From: Purshia tridentata
Lineage: Eukaryota; Streptophyta; Magnoliopsida; Rosales; Rosaceae
Reading direction: 5' to 3'
Length of the DNA stretch: 51,313 nt
NCBI GenBank assembly: GCA_003254885.1
Contig: QANT01006979.1
Location: forward strand, 1 to 51,313
A program made the position numbers and the translations under genes. This document shows positions 11,111 to 21,422 of this stretch, piece by piece; positions within the stretch are counted from its first letter, which is position 1; each line of letters begins with the position of its first letter. The notes under the pieces are model-generated. The model was not told the origin of the DNA and made no database searches. It worked only from the letters and a program-made list of their open reading frames with translations.

Positions 11111-14100
11111 ATGTCAGAATCCAATCACCAGGCTTCAATGTACGGCACAGGAGCAGTCGTCGTCATGCAGAGTAACCAAGTCGAGGACCAAGATGACGAC
11201 GTTGAAGAGTCCATAGACAATCCCAACATACGCTTCGAAGAAGATAGTACAGTCGTTCCTTCCAATGCACTCTACCTTCCCAGCTGCGAATACCCTCCTC
11301 CGGTGGCCGCAAACAGTGTCTCTGACCAGCTGACCCTGTCGTTTCAGGGCGAGGTTTACGTCTTCGATGCTGTTTCGCCCGATAAGGTGAGGTTTTTCGC
11401 TTCTGGGTAGTGTTCAATTTGGGTGAATTGTGCTCTAGTAGTGATTCACTTGTAGCGGTTTGGCATTCCCATATGCTTTAGGACTTTTGGTTCTTTCTTA
11501 ATTTGGTGATTTCCGCTTTGTTTTATGTGTTATAGTGCTATTTAGTCTCATGGGTTGTTGTTTTGCTCTTGGCTCTCTACCTGAAATGGCTTACTTTCCC
11601 TTAAAAAAAGCCTCTTCATTAGTTTTGTGAATCATACTATATTGTTTATGTGGCTGCGGTTATCAGGATTAGTTTTTCCATTGTACCTTAGTCAATTATA
11701 GATTTTAAGCGTTCCATGTGTTCTGTGCGATAAGGTAGTTCATTAGCAGTTGATTGTGTGAGAACTTTGTGGAAGAAAACATGTCATTGTGGAGCAATGA
11801 GCTTGTAAATAAAAATTAAATAGTCTGTTAAATTTTCAACTAATAAAGCAATTTCCTGTTTGATTGCGTGTAAAAGAAGTTCTCTCAGGGGTTCAGTGTT
11901 TGCTGAACATCATAAAGTGGGTTGTTTATTTTTTCAAGAATGGGCAATCTGTCCTATGAATTGAATTTGATACTTTAGGTGTGAATGTGAGGGAGTTACA
12001 TGAGAGAGTTGAGCTTTTTATGTGGTTAATTTTTTTCCTTTGGTGCTTCTGTGGTTGATTTTCACAGGTGCAGGCAGTACTGCTACTTTTGGGCGGATAT
12101 GAAATCCCTTCTGGCATTCCTGCCACGGGGCCGGTTCCTCTTAACCAGCAAGTATGTAGTTATGTATATATAAATCATGCAAGTTCTCACGTAATTTGTA
12201 GTCTTTCAGTTGGTGTTACTCTTTCTTTTTTTCTTCATTTCAGTGCTATAATTACATCTCTTCCAGGGTATGAATGACTTATCTGCAAAGCCAATTCAAC
12301 CCCAGAGAGCTGCATCTCTAAGTCGGTTCCGTGAGAAGAGAAAAGAACGTTGTTTTGATAAGAAAATTCGTTACAATGTGCGGAAAGAAGTTGCGCTCAG
12401 GTATTGGAAGATCATTGACTTTTTTCTTTATCAACAAATAAAATCTTTAAGCTAATTTGTAATTACAAACAATCAACTCTCTTAATTTAAGCTAATTGGT
12501 ATTACAGACAATCAGATATCTTAATTTTAGAAATTGGCTTGTTAGCAGCCTACAACACTCCCCATCAAGCTGGAGAGTAGATATCAATACTCTCAGCTTC
12601 CTGCAAATAGAGTTGAAAGCATGTGTATGAACTTTAAGAAAACATTGGACCACAAGATAGAGATACGAGAATCGAGATGAGATCTGAGTGAGACAAGAAC
12701 CAAAATGAAGATCTGAGCAAGATGAGAATCAAGATGTGACCCAAGCGAGACGAGAAACTGGCTAGGAATATTCAATGATATCTATCGCATAGTAGCGAGA
12801 GATAAGCACCTTTTGTTCTTCTTCTTCTTCTTCTTAATCTTTTTTTTTTCAACCTTTTTGTGTGGTCAAAGTAGGGTAAGGGTAGCCATGGGCTTAGGTC
12901 TCAGGAGGATCTGATATCATGTTGAAAGAAAATTTGAAGAAAGGAAGAGGGAAGTCTACATATTGCATTTTAAATGGGGTACAATACAGTGGTTTATATA
13001 GAGCACCAGTACTTAAACTTTCCCTCAAATATGTCCTAATGTTGTGCCCTTAATTTAAGTTAATTTGTAATTGCAAACAATCAACTCTTTTAATGTAAGC
13101 TAATTGGTAATTACAAACAATTAGATGTCTTAATTTAAGAAATTGGCTGATTAGCAGCCTACAGTCATGACACAATCAAATTGAACAACTTAGCAAAATT
13201 AACAACCCAATGCTATATTTATCAGAGCATTTACATATAATAACGAGTTAATTAATTCTCACAAAGTCAATCACAAAACATAAATCAATGCGCAAAGGAT
13301 TTTTTAATGGAAAACCCTTATGAGAAAATCATGGGATCTAGTCCAGTTGAAGCGAATCTACTAAGACTGGACTGGACTTACTCTCACTTGACTCACTGTA
13401 ATAGCCATGTTTTTGCACAATCTTACTGCTGCTAGTCTGCCACACCTGTATTCAAGGATCAACTTCGTGAACACCGCACTGGTTTGCTAATTTGTCTTCT
13501 TAGACCATGGACAAACACTCCACGCTCGTCAATCACATCCAAGGCACGAATCTACAATTCTCCACACAACCAATTCACTTGTCTTCTCGAGCACCCGAGG
13601 CAAAAATCCAAAATCTGAAGGATGAATGGATGGGATAGCCTAAAGTGTAGTAAGCATGGAACAATTCACTAGGCCATCTCAAAGAATACTCAAGGAACTA
13701 CTGATATGATAAGAGGAAAGAAGTCCACTAGTTACTACCTTAGCATCTTTGTACTTCTTAGTTACTAGTTACTGGTTTTGATAGTGGACTTCTGAAGTAA
13801 AGAAACAAAGGCATAGCTCTTTTGATTTGTTTTGATAATATTAGTGGAAGAGCACTTATTCTCTTATATTCTTTTTGTTTATTCATTGGCATTTTTGTTG
13901 TACCCGAATCCTTTTCGTTCTAGCCATCTTTTAATATATCATGTGTGTATATTTTAGGATGCAGCGTAAGAAGGGTCAGTTTACATCATCCAAGGGTAGT
14001 TCTGATGATGTGGACCCAGATTCATCTGGTTGGAATGCAGCACAGGGCTCTGGACAAGATGAGAGCATGCAGGAATCTTCGTGAGTGTCAATCCATCTTC

Positions 14101-16660
14101 CAGTCTTTGTTACTCCCTTTATATTATGAGGACCATTTGATTTTTTTGGATAGGATTGAGGACCATTAGATTGATTCTTCCAGTTTCCTGTCTATTCTTT
14201 CTCCTTTAAGGCAATCTGTAATGCTTTGTGTTCCACTGACATCCGATGTTCTATACAAGTTTTGTACTTGAGATTTTTTGCTATTTCAAGAGAAATACTG
14301 ATTTTCTCTGTTTTGTAAAATTCTTTGTTTAATGTCTGTCCAGGTGTGCACACTGTGGAATAAGTTCAAAGTCAACTCCAATGATGCGTCGTGGGCCAGC
14401 TGGTCCGAGGACTCTATGTAATGCGTGCGGGCTTAAGTGGGCCAACAAGGTTTTAGTAATTATAAGTACTTAGTTATTTGATATTTTATGCTCCCTGCAC
14501 TGAAATGTTTGCATATCTAAAATATTTATATATTGAGTGCAAATGACACATTATATTGTTTGCATTGTCTTAACTGTCTTGTTGATCATTTTCGATGATT
14601 TTGGTTGGTTTTTATTGGGGTTTGTGCCAATCAAACATTATTGTGAAAAGCAACTCTGCACTGCTCCTACTCTCCCTTTGTAATGTGTATGTTTCTTTTG
14701 AAATAAGTTTAGGTACCCAATCTTGGATTGGAGATAAAAGTTATGATATAAGTGGTACATGTTCGAGAAAAGTCCTGAGGCTTGTGTTGTTTTCTGAAAA
14801 AAATTAGGTCACAAACTAGAGGAGGGTACTTAAACAGTAGAAATGATATAGAATATGAAGTATATAACTGCAGAACGTACAGAGTTTCTCAATTGTAGGA
14901 GTTTAGCAGGTTATGGTGGAATTTGATGTATAGAAAAGGTATGCACCTCTTGTCTTAAGGTGATATTGAAATCACATGTACATCAGAGTGCAACGTGATT
15001 TACCTAATTCAATTAGAGTGATGATATTACCATCCCTCAAGCTGCTCACCCCACCCATTTAAAAAAATATCATATCACTTAATCCACCCACCAATATTCC
15101 CAAAATACCCCTAAAGCTTAACCATAATTTTCTTTTGTTAGCTTTGAATAACAGCTGTCATGGACTCATGGCCGCCATGGGCATCCATGTTAGCCTTAGG
15201 TTTTCTTAACTCAAGTTTGTCCATTTACTTAGGATGATATAAATGTAATTATCTTTTTAAGTGGGATGGACAGAGCAGTTTGGGGATGTGATAGCGTGAC
15301 TCTTAAATTTAAAGGGAAATCCTGATAATGAAACTAAGATTCCAACAGTATGTCATGGTTTTAGGTGTTTGGTGGGTAGTTAAGAGGCATTTTGGGTGGG
15401 TAAGAGGCAAAGTGCATCATGGTATGGGGTAATACTGTCTTGCCAAATATCTGACCCATTATGTTGCCAGACAGTTAATCTGAACCTCACATCAAAACCA
15501 GAATCCACGTGATCTGTCCAAATTGGAGCTGTTAAATAAGTAACCCATTATGAACTGTTATATCTCCTTTGACAATTATAATTAAACACTTAAAATGGGA
15601 GCATTTTAATCCTGGATAATGTTCAGGATTGAGTACTTATTTTTAGCCACTTATTTTATTTACTTTAATAGAGGCTTTGTGTGTGTAGGACAGTAGGAGT
15701 TGTTCAGGAGGTATATATGATGTTTTAAATCATTGGATTCAACGGTTGTATAAAAACATACCCATTTAATTTGCGTGCTCTAAACCTTTGTTATTTTACT
15801 TGTTGGATTTTAATCCTGCAATTTAGAACATGATATATGTCCTATTAAAATACATAACATTATTTCTTCTTTTTTTCCCTATATTTATATGAGCCCCTTT
15901 GGGCTACAAAAAAACCACATCTGAGAAGAAAAGACTTCCTTTATCCTTGTATTGGGATCATTAATTTCCTGCACACTATACTAGACATGTTCTCATTTTC
16001 TAACCTCTTCTGGTGATTCTTTTAGTCATCTCACAATGTATGCTCTAATTTTTGCAGGGAATTTTAAGAGAAATTCCTAAGGTTTCAAATGTAGGTATCC
16101 ATGATCCTTCTGTAAAGGAGATTGAACAGGTACACCACCTCATACACGCAAAAAAAAAAAAAAAAANNNNNNNAAAAAAAAAAAAAAAAAACAACAACAA
16201 CAACAACAAATTCTTTGTTATTTTTTATAGGCCAAATTACACAATTAGTCCTTTTAGTTTGCTTTGGTTTTCAGTTTTATCCATATAGTTATCTCTTCAG
16301 TTACCACACATTTGCAATTTTGGTACAGACTGTTAAAATTTTAGCAAATTTAGATGGGTGTTGACTAAAATGCCCCACACATGATAAACGTGTGCCCTAA
16401 AATTGATGGAATCGAAGGATTCAACAATTTGTACCAAAATGGCAAATGTTTGGTTACTACAGGATTAAAGTTGCCAGGTGAAAGTCAAAATTGGAGCAAA
16501 TTACAAGGGATGAAAAGTGTAATTTGGCCTTTTTTATACACGGCATTTTCGTCATGGGTGTTTATTTCAGAATGACGGCAAAGCTAATGACTCGGCTGCT
16601 GTAACGATGGATGCTAAGATTAGTGATAATTCAGCCATGGCAGCAGAAAGGAGATTATGA
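11111..16660 (+). CDS. TIFY-CCT-GATA transcription factor (ZIM-like, GATA24/28 type), 294 aa
   Basis: Seven exons: 11111-11386, 12068-12151, 12267-12400, 13958-14080, 14344-14449, 16058-16129, 16571-16660, all with GT-AG ends and a consistent frame (885 nt). Residues 71-108 are the TIFY domain with the ZIM-subgroup core [11 protein letters not shown] (75-85), split by intron 1. Residues about 134-176 are the CCT domain ([18 protein letters not shown]). Residues 207-234 form a class-B zinc finger C-X2-C-X20-C-X2-C (C207, C210, C231, C234) with [17 protein letters not shown]. This order (TIFY, CCT, GATA) defines the plant ZIM/ZML proteins, nuclear factors binding GATA-type sites; the Arabidopsis relatives affect growth and light responses. 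The N-terminus is acidic ([10 protein letters not shown]). The start is the first ATG giving the family N-terminus. It looks functional; its paralogue is at 21423-29008. Confidence 0.93.
12446..13163 (-). mobile_element. TRIM (miniature LTR retrotransposon) with truncated left LTR
   Basis: The right LTR is 12920-13163 (244 bp), starting TGTTGAAAG and ending CAGCCTACA, so it has TG...CA ends. Directly left of it is TGATATCAGATCC read on the minus strand (12907-12919), close to the tRNA-Met primer-binding motif TGGTATCAGAGC. The left LTR survives only as 12446-12554, about 109 bp matching 13052-13163 and ending in the same CAGCCTACA. Next to it, read on the minus strand, is a purine-rich GATGGGGAGTGT, the expected polypurine tract. 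The internal region is only about 365 bp and has no gag or pol. It sits in intron 3 of the first GATA gene, opposite to that gene's direction. No target duplication can be checked on the truncated side. Confidence 0.8.
13164..13957. other. Rest of GATA intron 3: unidentified, possibly repeat-derived
   Basis: The stretch 13164-13700 is less AT-rich than other introns here and carries blocks such as GGAAAACCCTTATGAGAAAA and TCGAGCACCCGAGGC that resemble retrotransposon internal sequence. I could not match ends or coding motifs. 13700-13957 looks like ordinary intron running to the acceptor at 13957. Confidence 0.3.
16149..16209. repeat. Poly-A run with a 7-N gap and (CAA)n
   Basis: About 17 A, then N at 16167-16173, about 17 more A, then (CAA)n to 16209. 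It lies within intron 6 of the first GATA gene, next to the MITE. The Ns mark an unresolved homopolymer, not coding sequence. Confidence 0.9.
16221..16538. mobile_element. Mutator-like MITE, 300 bp, with perfect 9-bp target duplication
   Basis: The element 16230-16529 begins GGCCAAATTACAC and ends with its exact complement GTGTAATTTGGCC. TTTTTTATA occurs at 16221-16229 and again at 16530-16538, a perfect 9-bp target duplication as made by Mutator-like transposases. Internal inverted pairs (CATTTGCAATTTTGGTAC versus GTACCAAAATGGCAAATG; CAACACCC/TGACT blocks) extend the hairpin. It lies in intron 6 of the first GATA gene and ends about 32 bp upstream of exon 7, so it provides part of the polypyrimidine/branch-point neighbourhood. 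Confidence 0.92.
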
Positions 16661-16761
16661 AGTCCCTTGCGGCCAGATTGTATGCCAGTTTCTGCATTGT
16701 AGAGGATGTCGAATAGATTATAGTATGTATTGAGTGTACATATGGTTTAGGGGGTTGGAAC

Positions 16762-16773
16762 AATAAATAAAAT
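16762..16773 (+). terminator. Poly(A) signal cluster of the first GATA gene
   Basis: AATAAA at 16762-16767 followed by overlapping AATAAA-like hexamers, about 100 bp downstream of the TGA at 16658-16660. This is a normal distance for a plant 3' UTR near-upstream element. Confidence 0.6.
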
Positions 16774-17709
16774 AATAAAAAAACTTGAAAACTTACTGTT
16801 ATTTGTAATGTAAGTATTGAGGACCAAATTTAGAATCTCACGTCATTGTAGCATTTGCATTGTATCATCCTTGTTGAAAGAGGCAGCACTTCTATTGCCA
16901 GTTCCTTCCTTCTGTACAATATGATCTAGAAAGTTTTTAGTGATAAATGGAAATTATGGATACTTTGTTATTGTGAAATTCTGTGGTGAGGGTTGAATAT
17001 CTAGGAAAAGCATTGCAGCTTGATATTCGTGACTTTCAAGTACAAAATTAAAGTACAAAACTTGTAGCTTGGGTTTTTTTTTAAATTATAATAGAGAAAC
17101 CCAAGTAAGATTTTCATCAATTAATTGCAAGTGTTAATCAATTACAAGGACAGAATTGAAAAAATTAAAGTTTTAGTAACGACGTGGTCAAATCATTTTG
17201 TCTCGGTAGAGTTTGAGTTAAGTTCTACTAAGGTCTTTAGAATTTTAATTTTACTGATTTTGCCTAGATTTATAACCATTGTAATTCGAAGACAACCATA
17301 AATTCTATCAATTTGATGGACGAAAGTAGCATGTCAATCTAAACCATTAAAAGAGTTATATTTTTTTACTCTGTGTGTCACTGTCATCATGTGGTGTTAT
17401 TGTTTCAATTAATTATAAAATTTGAACAATTTAAGGTTTGTCCCTGTGGTTTTTTTTTTTCCTTAATTATGCTTGCTTCCTGGTGAATCTCTAACTAGGG
17501 GGTTTATAAATATTTGCATTTTAAGGTTTGTCCCTGTGGTTTTTTTTTTCCTTAATTATGCTTGCTTCCTGGTGTCTCTAGGCTTCTAGGTCCCAACTCC
17601 TAGCTAGTTAAGGAATCTAGCTAGCGTTAAAAACTGAAAAGAGGGAAGAGCTTTCTCAGTTTCTCATTCTTCCACATTCAACCCGCAGCTATCAAAAATC
17701 CAACAATAT
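16774..17709. other. Intergenic between GATA and F-box gene
   Basis: AT-rich 3' flank and F-box promoter. It contains the duplicated block at 17431-17574 (separate entry). The last about 90 bases before the F-box ATG (for example TTCTCATTCTTCCACATTC) are CT-rich and look like a 5' UTR. Confidence 0.5.
17431..17574. repeat. Direct duplication in the F-box promoter (54-bp block, 90-bp spacing)
   Basis: The block starting TTAAGGTTTGTCCCTGTGG and ending GCTTGCTTCCTGGTG occurs at 17431-17485 and again at 17521-17574, differing only in the length of its T run. The sequence between the copies begins AATCTCTAACTAGG, similar to the TCTCTAGGCTTCTAGG after the second copy, so the original unit was about 90 bp. 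Confidence 0.9.
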
Positions 17710-19051
17710 ATGATGAACAAAAAGCTGAGAAGGCAAGATGATGAAGATCACAAGGAAGATCATGATCACCAAAACACAATCGCTGGCAACAACAAAATAC
17801 CTCACTTACCAGACCTTGCTATCCACCAAATCCTCCGGTTCCTTCCCACAAAACTGGCCTTCCGCGCCAGCATTGCTTCCAAGCAATGGGCAGACATATG
17901 GCCTTCGGTCCCCGTCTTAGACTTCGACGAGGGCATAAAATCATTCAACAACAACAGCAACAAACTTGAGTTTCGTCAACGTAGAAAGTTCACCAACTTC
18001 TTGAGAAGGTGTTTGAAATGCCACGAGAAAGACACGCACTTGGACAAGTTCAGGCTTCGCATGAGATACTACGGAGCCAAATTTGAGTTAGATGAGTGGT
18101 TGAGTTTTGCAGTTGAGAGACGTTAAAGTATTAGACGTGAGCCTTGTTCATAGAAAGTTGTACTCAGATTACTGCTGCCTACCACAGACCCTTCTCACTG
18201 CAAAATCTATAACTACAATGAATTTGGAGTATGTGAGAATAAAGAGCAACAGTAGGACTGACCCTATAAAAATAAGCCTCCCGTCTTTGAAAACAATGTC
18301 CCTCAAATTCGTGCAATTTGGTTTCGCGGATTTCAGCTGCTTCATTTCGGGGTGCCCTTCTCTTGAATCCTTGTCAATGATTTCTTGCTCTTTTGGCTTC
18401 ATGCATGACCTTAAGGTATCAAGTTTGAGTCTCAAGTCCTTGGAAATTATGTATCCCAATTGTTTTGTTGTCGAAGTCGAAGCTGTGAATCTTGAATCTT
18501 TCACATTCGTTTCGAAATATAACCCTATTGAGAGGTTGAACTTGGATGCATGCTGCAACTTGAAGTATATCAACATCTTTGGTATCAAGCTGAAAGAGTT
18601 TGGATTGTGTGAAACATGCCAAGTTAGTAGTGTCAAGGGCACAATTCATACTCCAAATATGTGTTCTTTTGATTTCGGTGGTTTTTTGCAGTCCTCGGTA
18701 ATTTCTATGAAAGCTCCAAAGTTATCAAAGCCAAAAATAGTACTTTGGGATGCAGAACAATACACCTTCAACAACAGATGGGAACATTTTACTGCTCTGA
18801 GAGATTGTCTTGAAAATCTTGATTGCTCCAACAAAGTATTCCTATATATTCATGATTGTGATAAGGTATATACTTTAATCAATTTTCATTCTATGTATAT
18901 AATTGTCATTCCATGTTGTGCAATTGTTGATTTCCATTTCCATTTTAAATTTGTTGTTTGAATGGTGTAGGCTCTCATCTTTCCAGAAAATTCCAGAGAG
19001 ATCTGTATTCCACCATATGCCAAGTTCTGCTTTGGATGGCACCTTAAGTAG
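17710..19051 (+). pseudogene. F-box/LRR protein gene broken by a 2-bp slip
   Basis: Exon 1 is 17710-18865 and exon 2 is 18971-19051 (AAG|GTATAT donor, TGTAG acceptor, stop TAG). The first frame gives an acidic N-terminus, an F-box at about residues 29-70 (IPHLPDLAIHQILRFLPTK, then FRASIASKQWADIWPSV, VLDFD), and stops at 18124. The product then continues in the +1 frame from about 18115: DVKVLDVSLVH, leucine-rich repeats (SLPSLKTMSLKFVQF, CPSLESLSMISC, LKSLEIMYP) to the end. The break lies in a GAGAGA run at 18115-18120; loss of one GA unit would explain it exactly. Plants have hundreds of such F-box/LRR(-FBD) genes, substrate receptors of SCF ubiquitin ligases. No FBD domain is present. A sequencing error cannot be excluded, in which case the gene would be intact (about 415 aa). 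Confidence 0.8.
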
Positions 19052-19149
19052 AGATTTCATCATTAGCTACGACTAATACAAAGAAAATTGATTGAAGGTA
19101 CTCTTGCGATTTAGTTGCTATCTACAATAGTACAATCCATTGGCTGTTT

Positions 19150-19480
19150 GCTGCAACCATATATCCATCTCAACCGAAACTGAATCAATTTTTGCTACAA
19201 TTTTTGCTCATCCAGTGTTGTTGGTTGTCTGATCTATTGTTGTTATCTGGTTTACAGTTGCTAAACACATTGGTAGTAGAATATTAAACTTGGTTATTCT
19301 GTTAAACAAAAAATTATTGGAATTTGGAAGTTTGAATTCAGTTCTAACACTTCCCAAAAGTTGGTGCATGACAATAAGCAATGCCAAATTTGCTAAGTTT
19401 GGATTGAAACACCAGTTCCTCACACAATAATTTCTCCTCACCAAGGGTTTTTGTAAAGACATTTTGCAAGTTGTTATTGA
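19150..19480 (-). mobile_element. Possible Copia retrotransposon tail fragment
   Basis: On the minus strand a frame from about 19475 reads NLQNVFTKTLGEE, then LCEELVFQSKLSKFGI and AYCHAPTFGKC before a stop. The FTKxL...L..KLGI pattern resembles the C-terminal end of Copia polyproteins (VFTKPL...RxKLGI). Right after the stop comes TGTTAGAACTG, which looks like the start of an LTR, running to about 19150. Only the tail is visible, with several mismatches to the family, so this is tentative. Confidence 0.4.
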
Positions 19481-20794
19481 GTTGGTTTATTTACCTGTTG
19501 CAGTTTGGTGTTGGTCAGCTTGTGAAATTAAATACTTCAAGACTTGGTGAAGGCAGTGTTAGGAACATGTTGTGTTGCATTTTTGCTTAGTAAATCATGA
19601 AGCCAAAAAGAAGATATGGAGGTTTTGCTGTCAAATTTTTTTAGAGGAATCCTTTTGGAGGCTTACAACTTTGATGGTTTTCAGAACTTCATCAAGAAAG
19701 AGTTCAAAAAAAAATATTCTATTTGCTTGTTCTGTTTAAAAAAAATTAAAAATAAAAAGCTAAGGGAAAAATGAATTTGGGGTTCTTATGCCACCATTGG
19801 ACTAAAATTCTAAAAAATAATTGGGGAGAATTTAATTCATGTGCCCATTGTTTCTCATGCATGCTGTTGATCTGCTTTTGGGTTCTTATGACACTGTTAC
19901 TGTTGTTTACATGCCTACATCATTTATTGCAATCTTATTAAATAAAATAGTTATGTGTAACCGTCATATATAACTTTCTTCTTATAATATATATGTGAAT
20001 CACATTTTATAAACTCAAAATTATACATATTGTGAAAAAATAGTCTCATATGATTGCGATTGTCTCGTATAATAACTTTTCCAGCTTAATTAACCCAGAA
20101 CCAAATATTTTTTGGTTATTAATTGGTTACTTTGACAAAATAGTTTGACTTAGGTGAGAGGAAGGTCGAGAAGAATGTGGAAATGGTACTTTCTCATCTC
20201 CTATGTTATCAAGTCCTTTTCTGAATTTGAATAATCTAATCTCTTTTACTTGCTATGGGAATAATTATTTGGTATAATTTACATCAAAATCATACTTTTG
20301 ATGTTCGAAATATTACAGTGCTATGGCCAATTTGGACTCTTATTCTGTAACCAGAGGCATGGCTGAGCACAAACAAGCAAGCCAGTGTAACTGAACATGG
20401 TCAAATTGCCCTTACATGCATGACAGATGTGTGACATGCCGATATTTAGTTCGATAATTTAACCAATACAGGACAAAAGAGGTCAAAAGTATAAATATTT
20501 GAAAAGCTAGATAAAAACTAAAAGGGTAATTATTAAAATTATAATGGATGAAAATTTCCTTACTTTTAAATCTATTATCATCCACAAAAATTCAATTGTA
20601 CATCTATTTCAGCTTGTTCCATTTTGAGAAATCAATCCTTCCAAATAAGCATTTGACGCACCGTTGGATCTTCCATCGATGGTGATACAACGCGTGAACT
20701 CTATTATACTTTCCCTTGTGTCATCTCAACTTACACACATTGTTTACGATATGTGATTCTCACAAAAAACGAGGTAAATGCATTTAATGTCTTT
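19481..20794. other. Intergenic, no feature recognised
   Basis: AT-rich sequence with T and A runs (for example around 19640-19760) and no coding frame, RNA gene or transposon ends that I can support. Confidence 0.45.
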
Positions 20795-21110
20795 ATGTTT
20801 TACCCAAAAAATAAATTTGGTCCTCATAATTTCAAAATTTTGATCTTTGGATTTATTCTAAAAACAAATTTAGTACTTATTGTTTTAAAATTTTGATTTT
20901 GGTCCTTGAGTTTTTATCAGTTAACAATTTTGATTATTGAATATTTATACATGTTACTTTGAACTTAACAAATATATATATAACTTTACAAATGACCATT
21001 AAAAGACAAAAATTATTAACAGATGAAAATTCAAGAATTAAAATCTAAATTTCGAAACCACGATGATCAAATTTGTTTTCAAAGTAAAACACCAACACTA
21101 AAAACATGTT
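20795..21110. mobile_element. Degenerate foldback element
   Basis: The left half holds AAAAACAAATTTAGTACTTATTG, ATTTTGATTTTGGTCCTTGAG and TATCAGTTAACAATTTTG. The right half holds imperfect inverted copies in reverse order (AATTATTAACAGATG, TCAAGAATTAAAATCTAAATTTCG, CGATGATCAAATTTGTTTTC). The left arm also contains an internal direct repeat of AATTTGGTCCTCATAATTTC. The ends are too decayed to define the target duplication. It lies about 300 bp upstream of the second GATA gene. Confidence 0.55.
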
Positions 21111-21422
21111 TAAGAAAAATAAAAAAATAAAAAAGTTTTTCTTGGTCGTTTTTTCCATAAAGACTAAAAACTAAATGGAGTCAATTCTAGAATCTCAGAA
21201 ATCACGGGGTTTCAATTTTTTACTATTTGTGGCGTCATAAATAAATTCATGATGATGATGACTTTCTATAAGACAGTTTATGACCTATACATACACCCAA
21301 AGACTGTTTATACAGTCCACACTCTGTCACCCAAAACACGTTTCTTTAGGGGTTAAACTTTTTCTCGTTTCTGTTTGGAGAGGGAGAAAATTTGCAGAGT
21401 GAAGAAGAGTGATGCTTGAGAA

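Noticed and set aside
11163..11417. 84-codon minus-strand frame over GATA exon 1
   Set aside because: Shadow of the real plus-strand exon encoding the TIFY domain.
18121..18130. Intron as an explanation for the F-box frame change
   Set aside because: No GT-AG pair near the break gives a joined frame without losing conserved residues; a dinucleotide slip is simpler.
18169..18834. Minus-strand frames of 157, 76 and 62 codons
   Set aside because: Antisense shadows of the F-box/LRR coding sequence.
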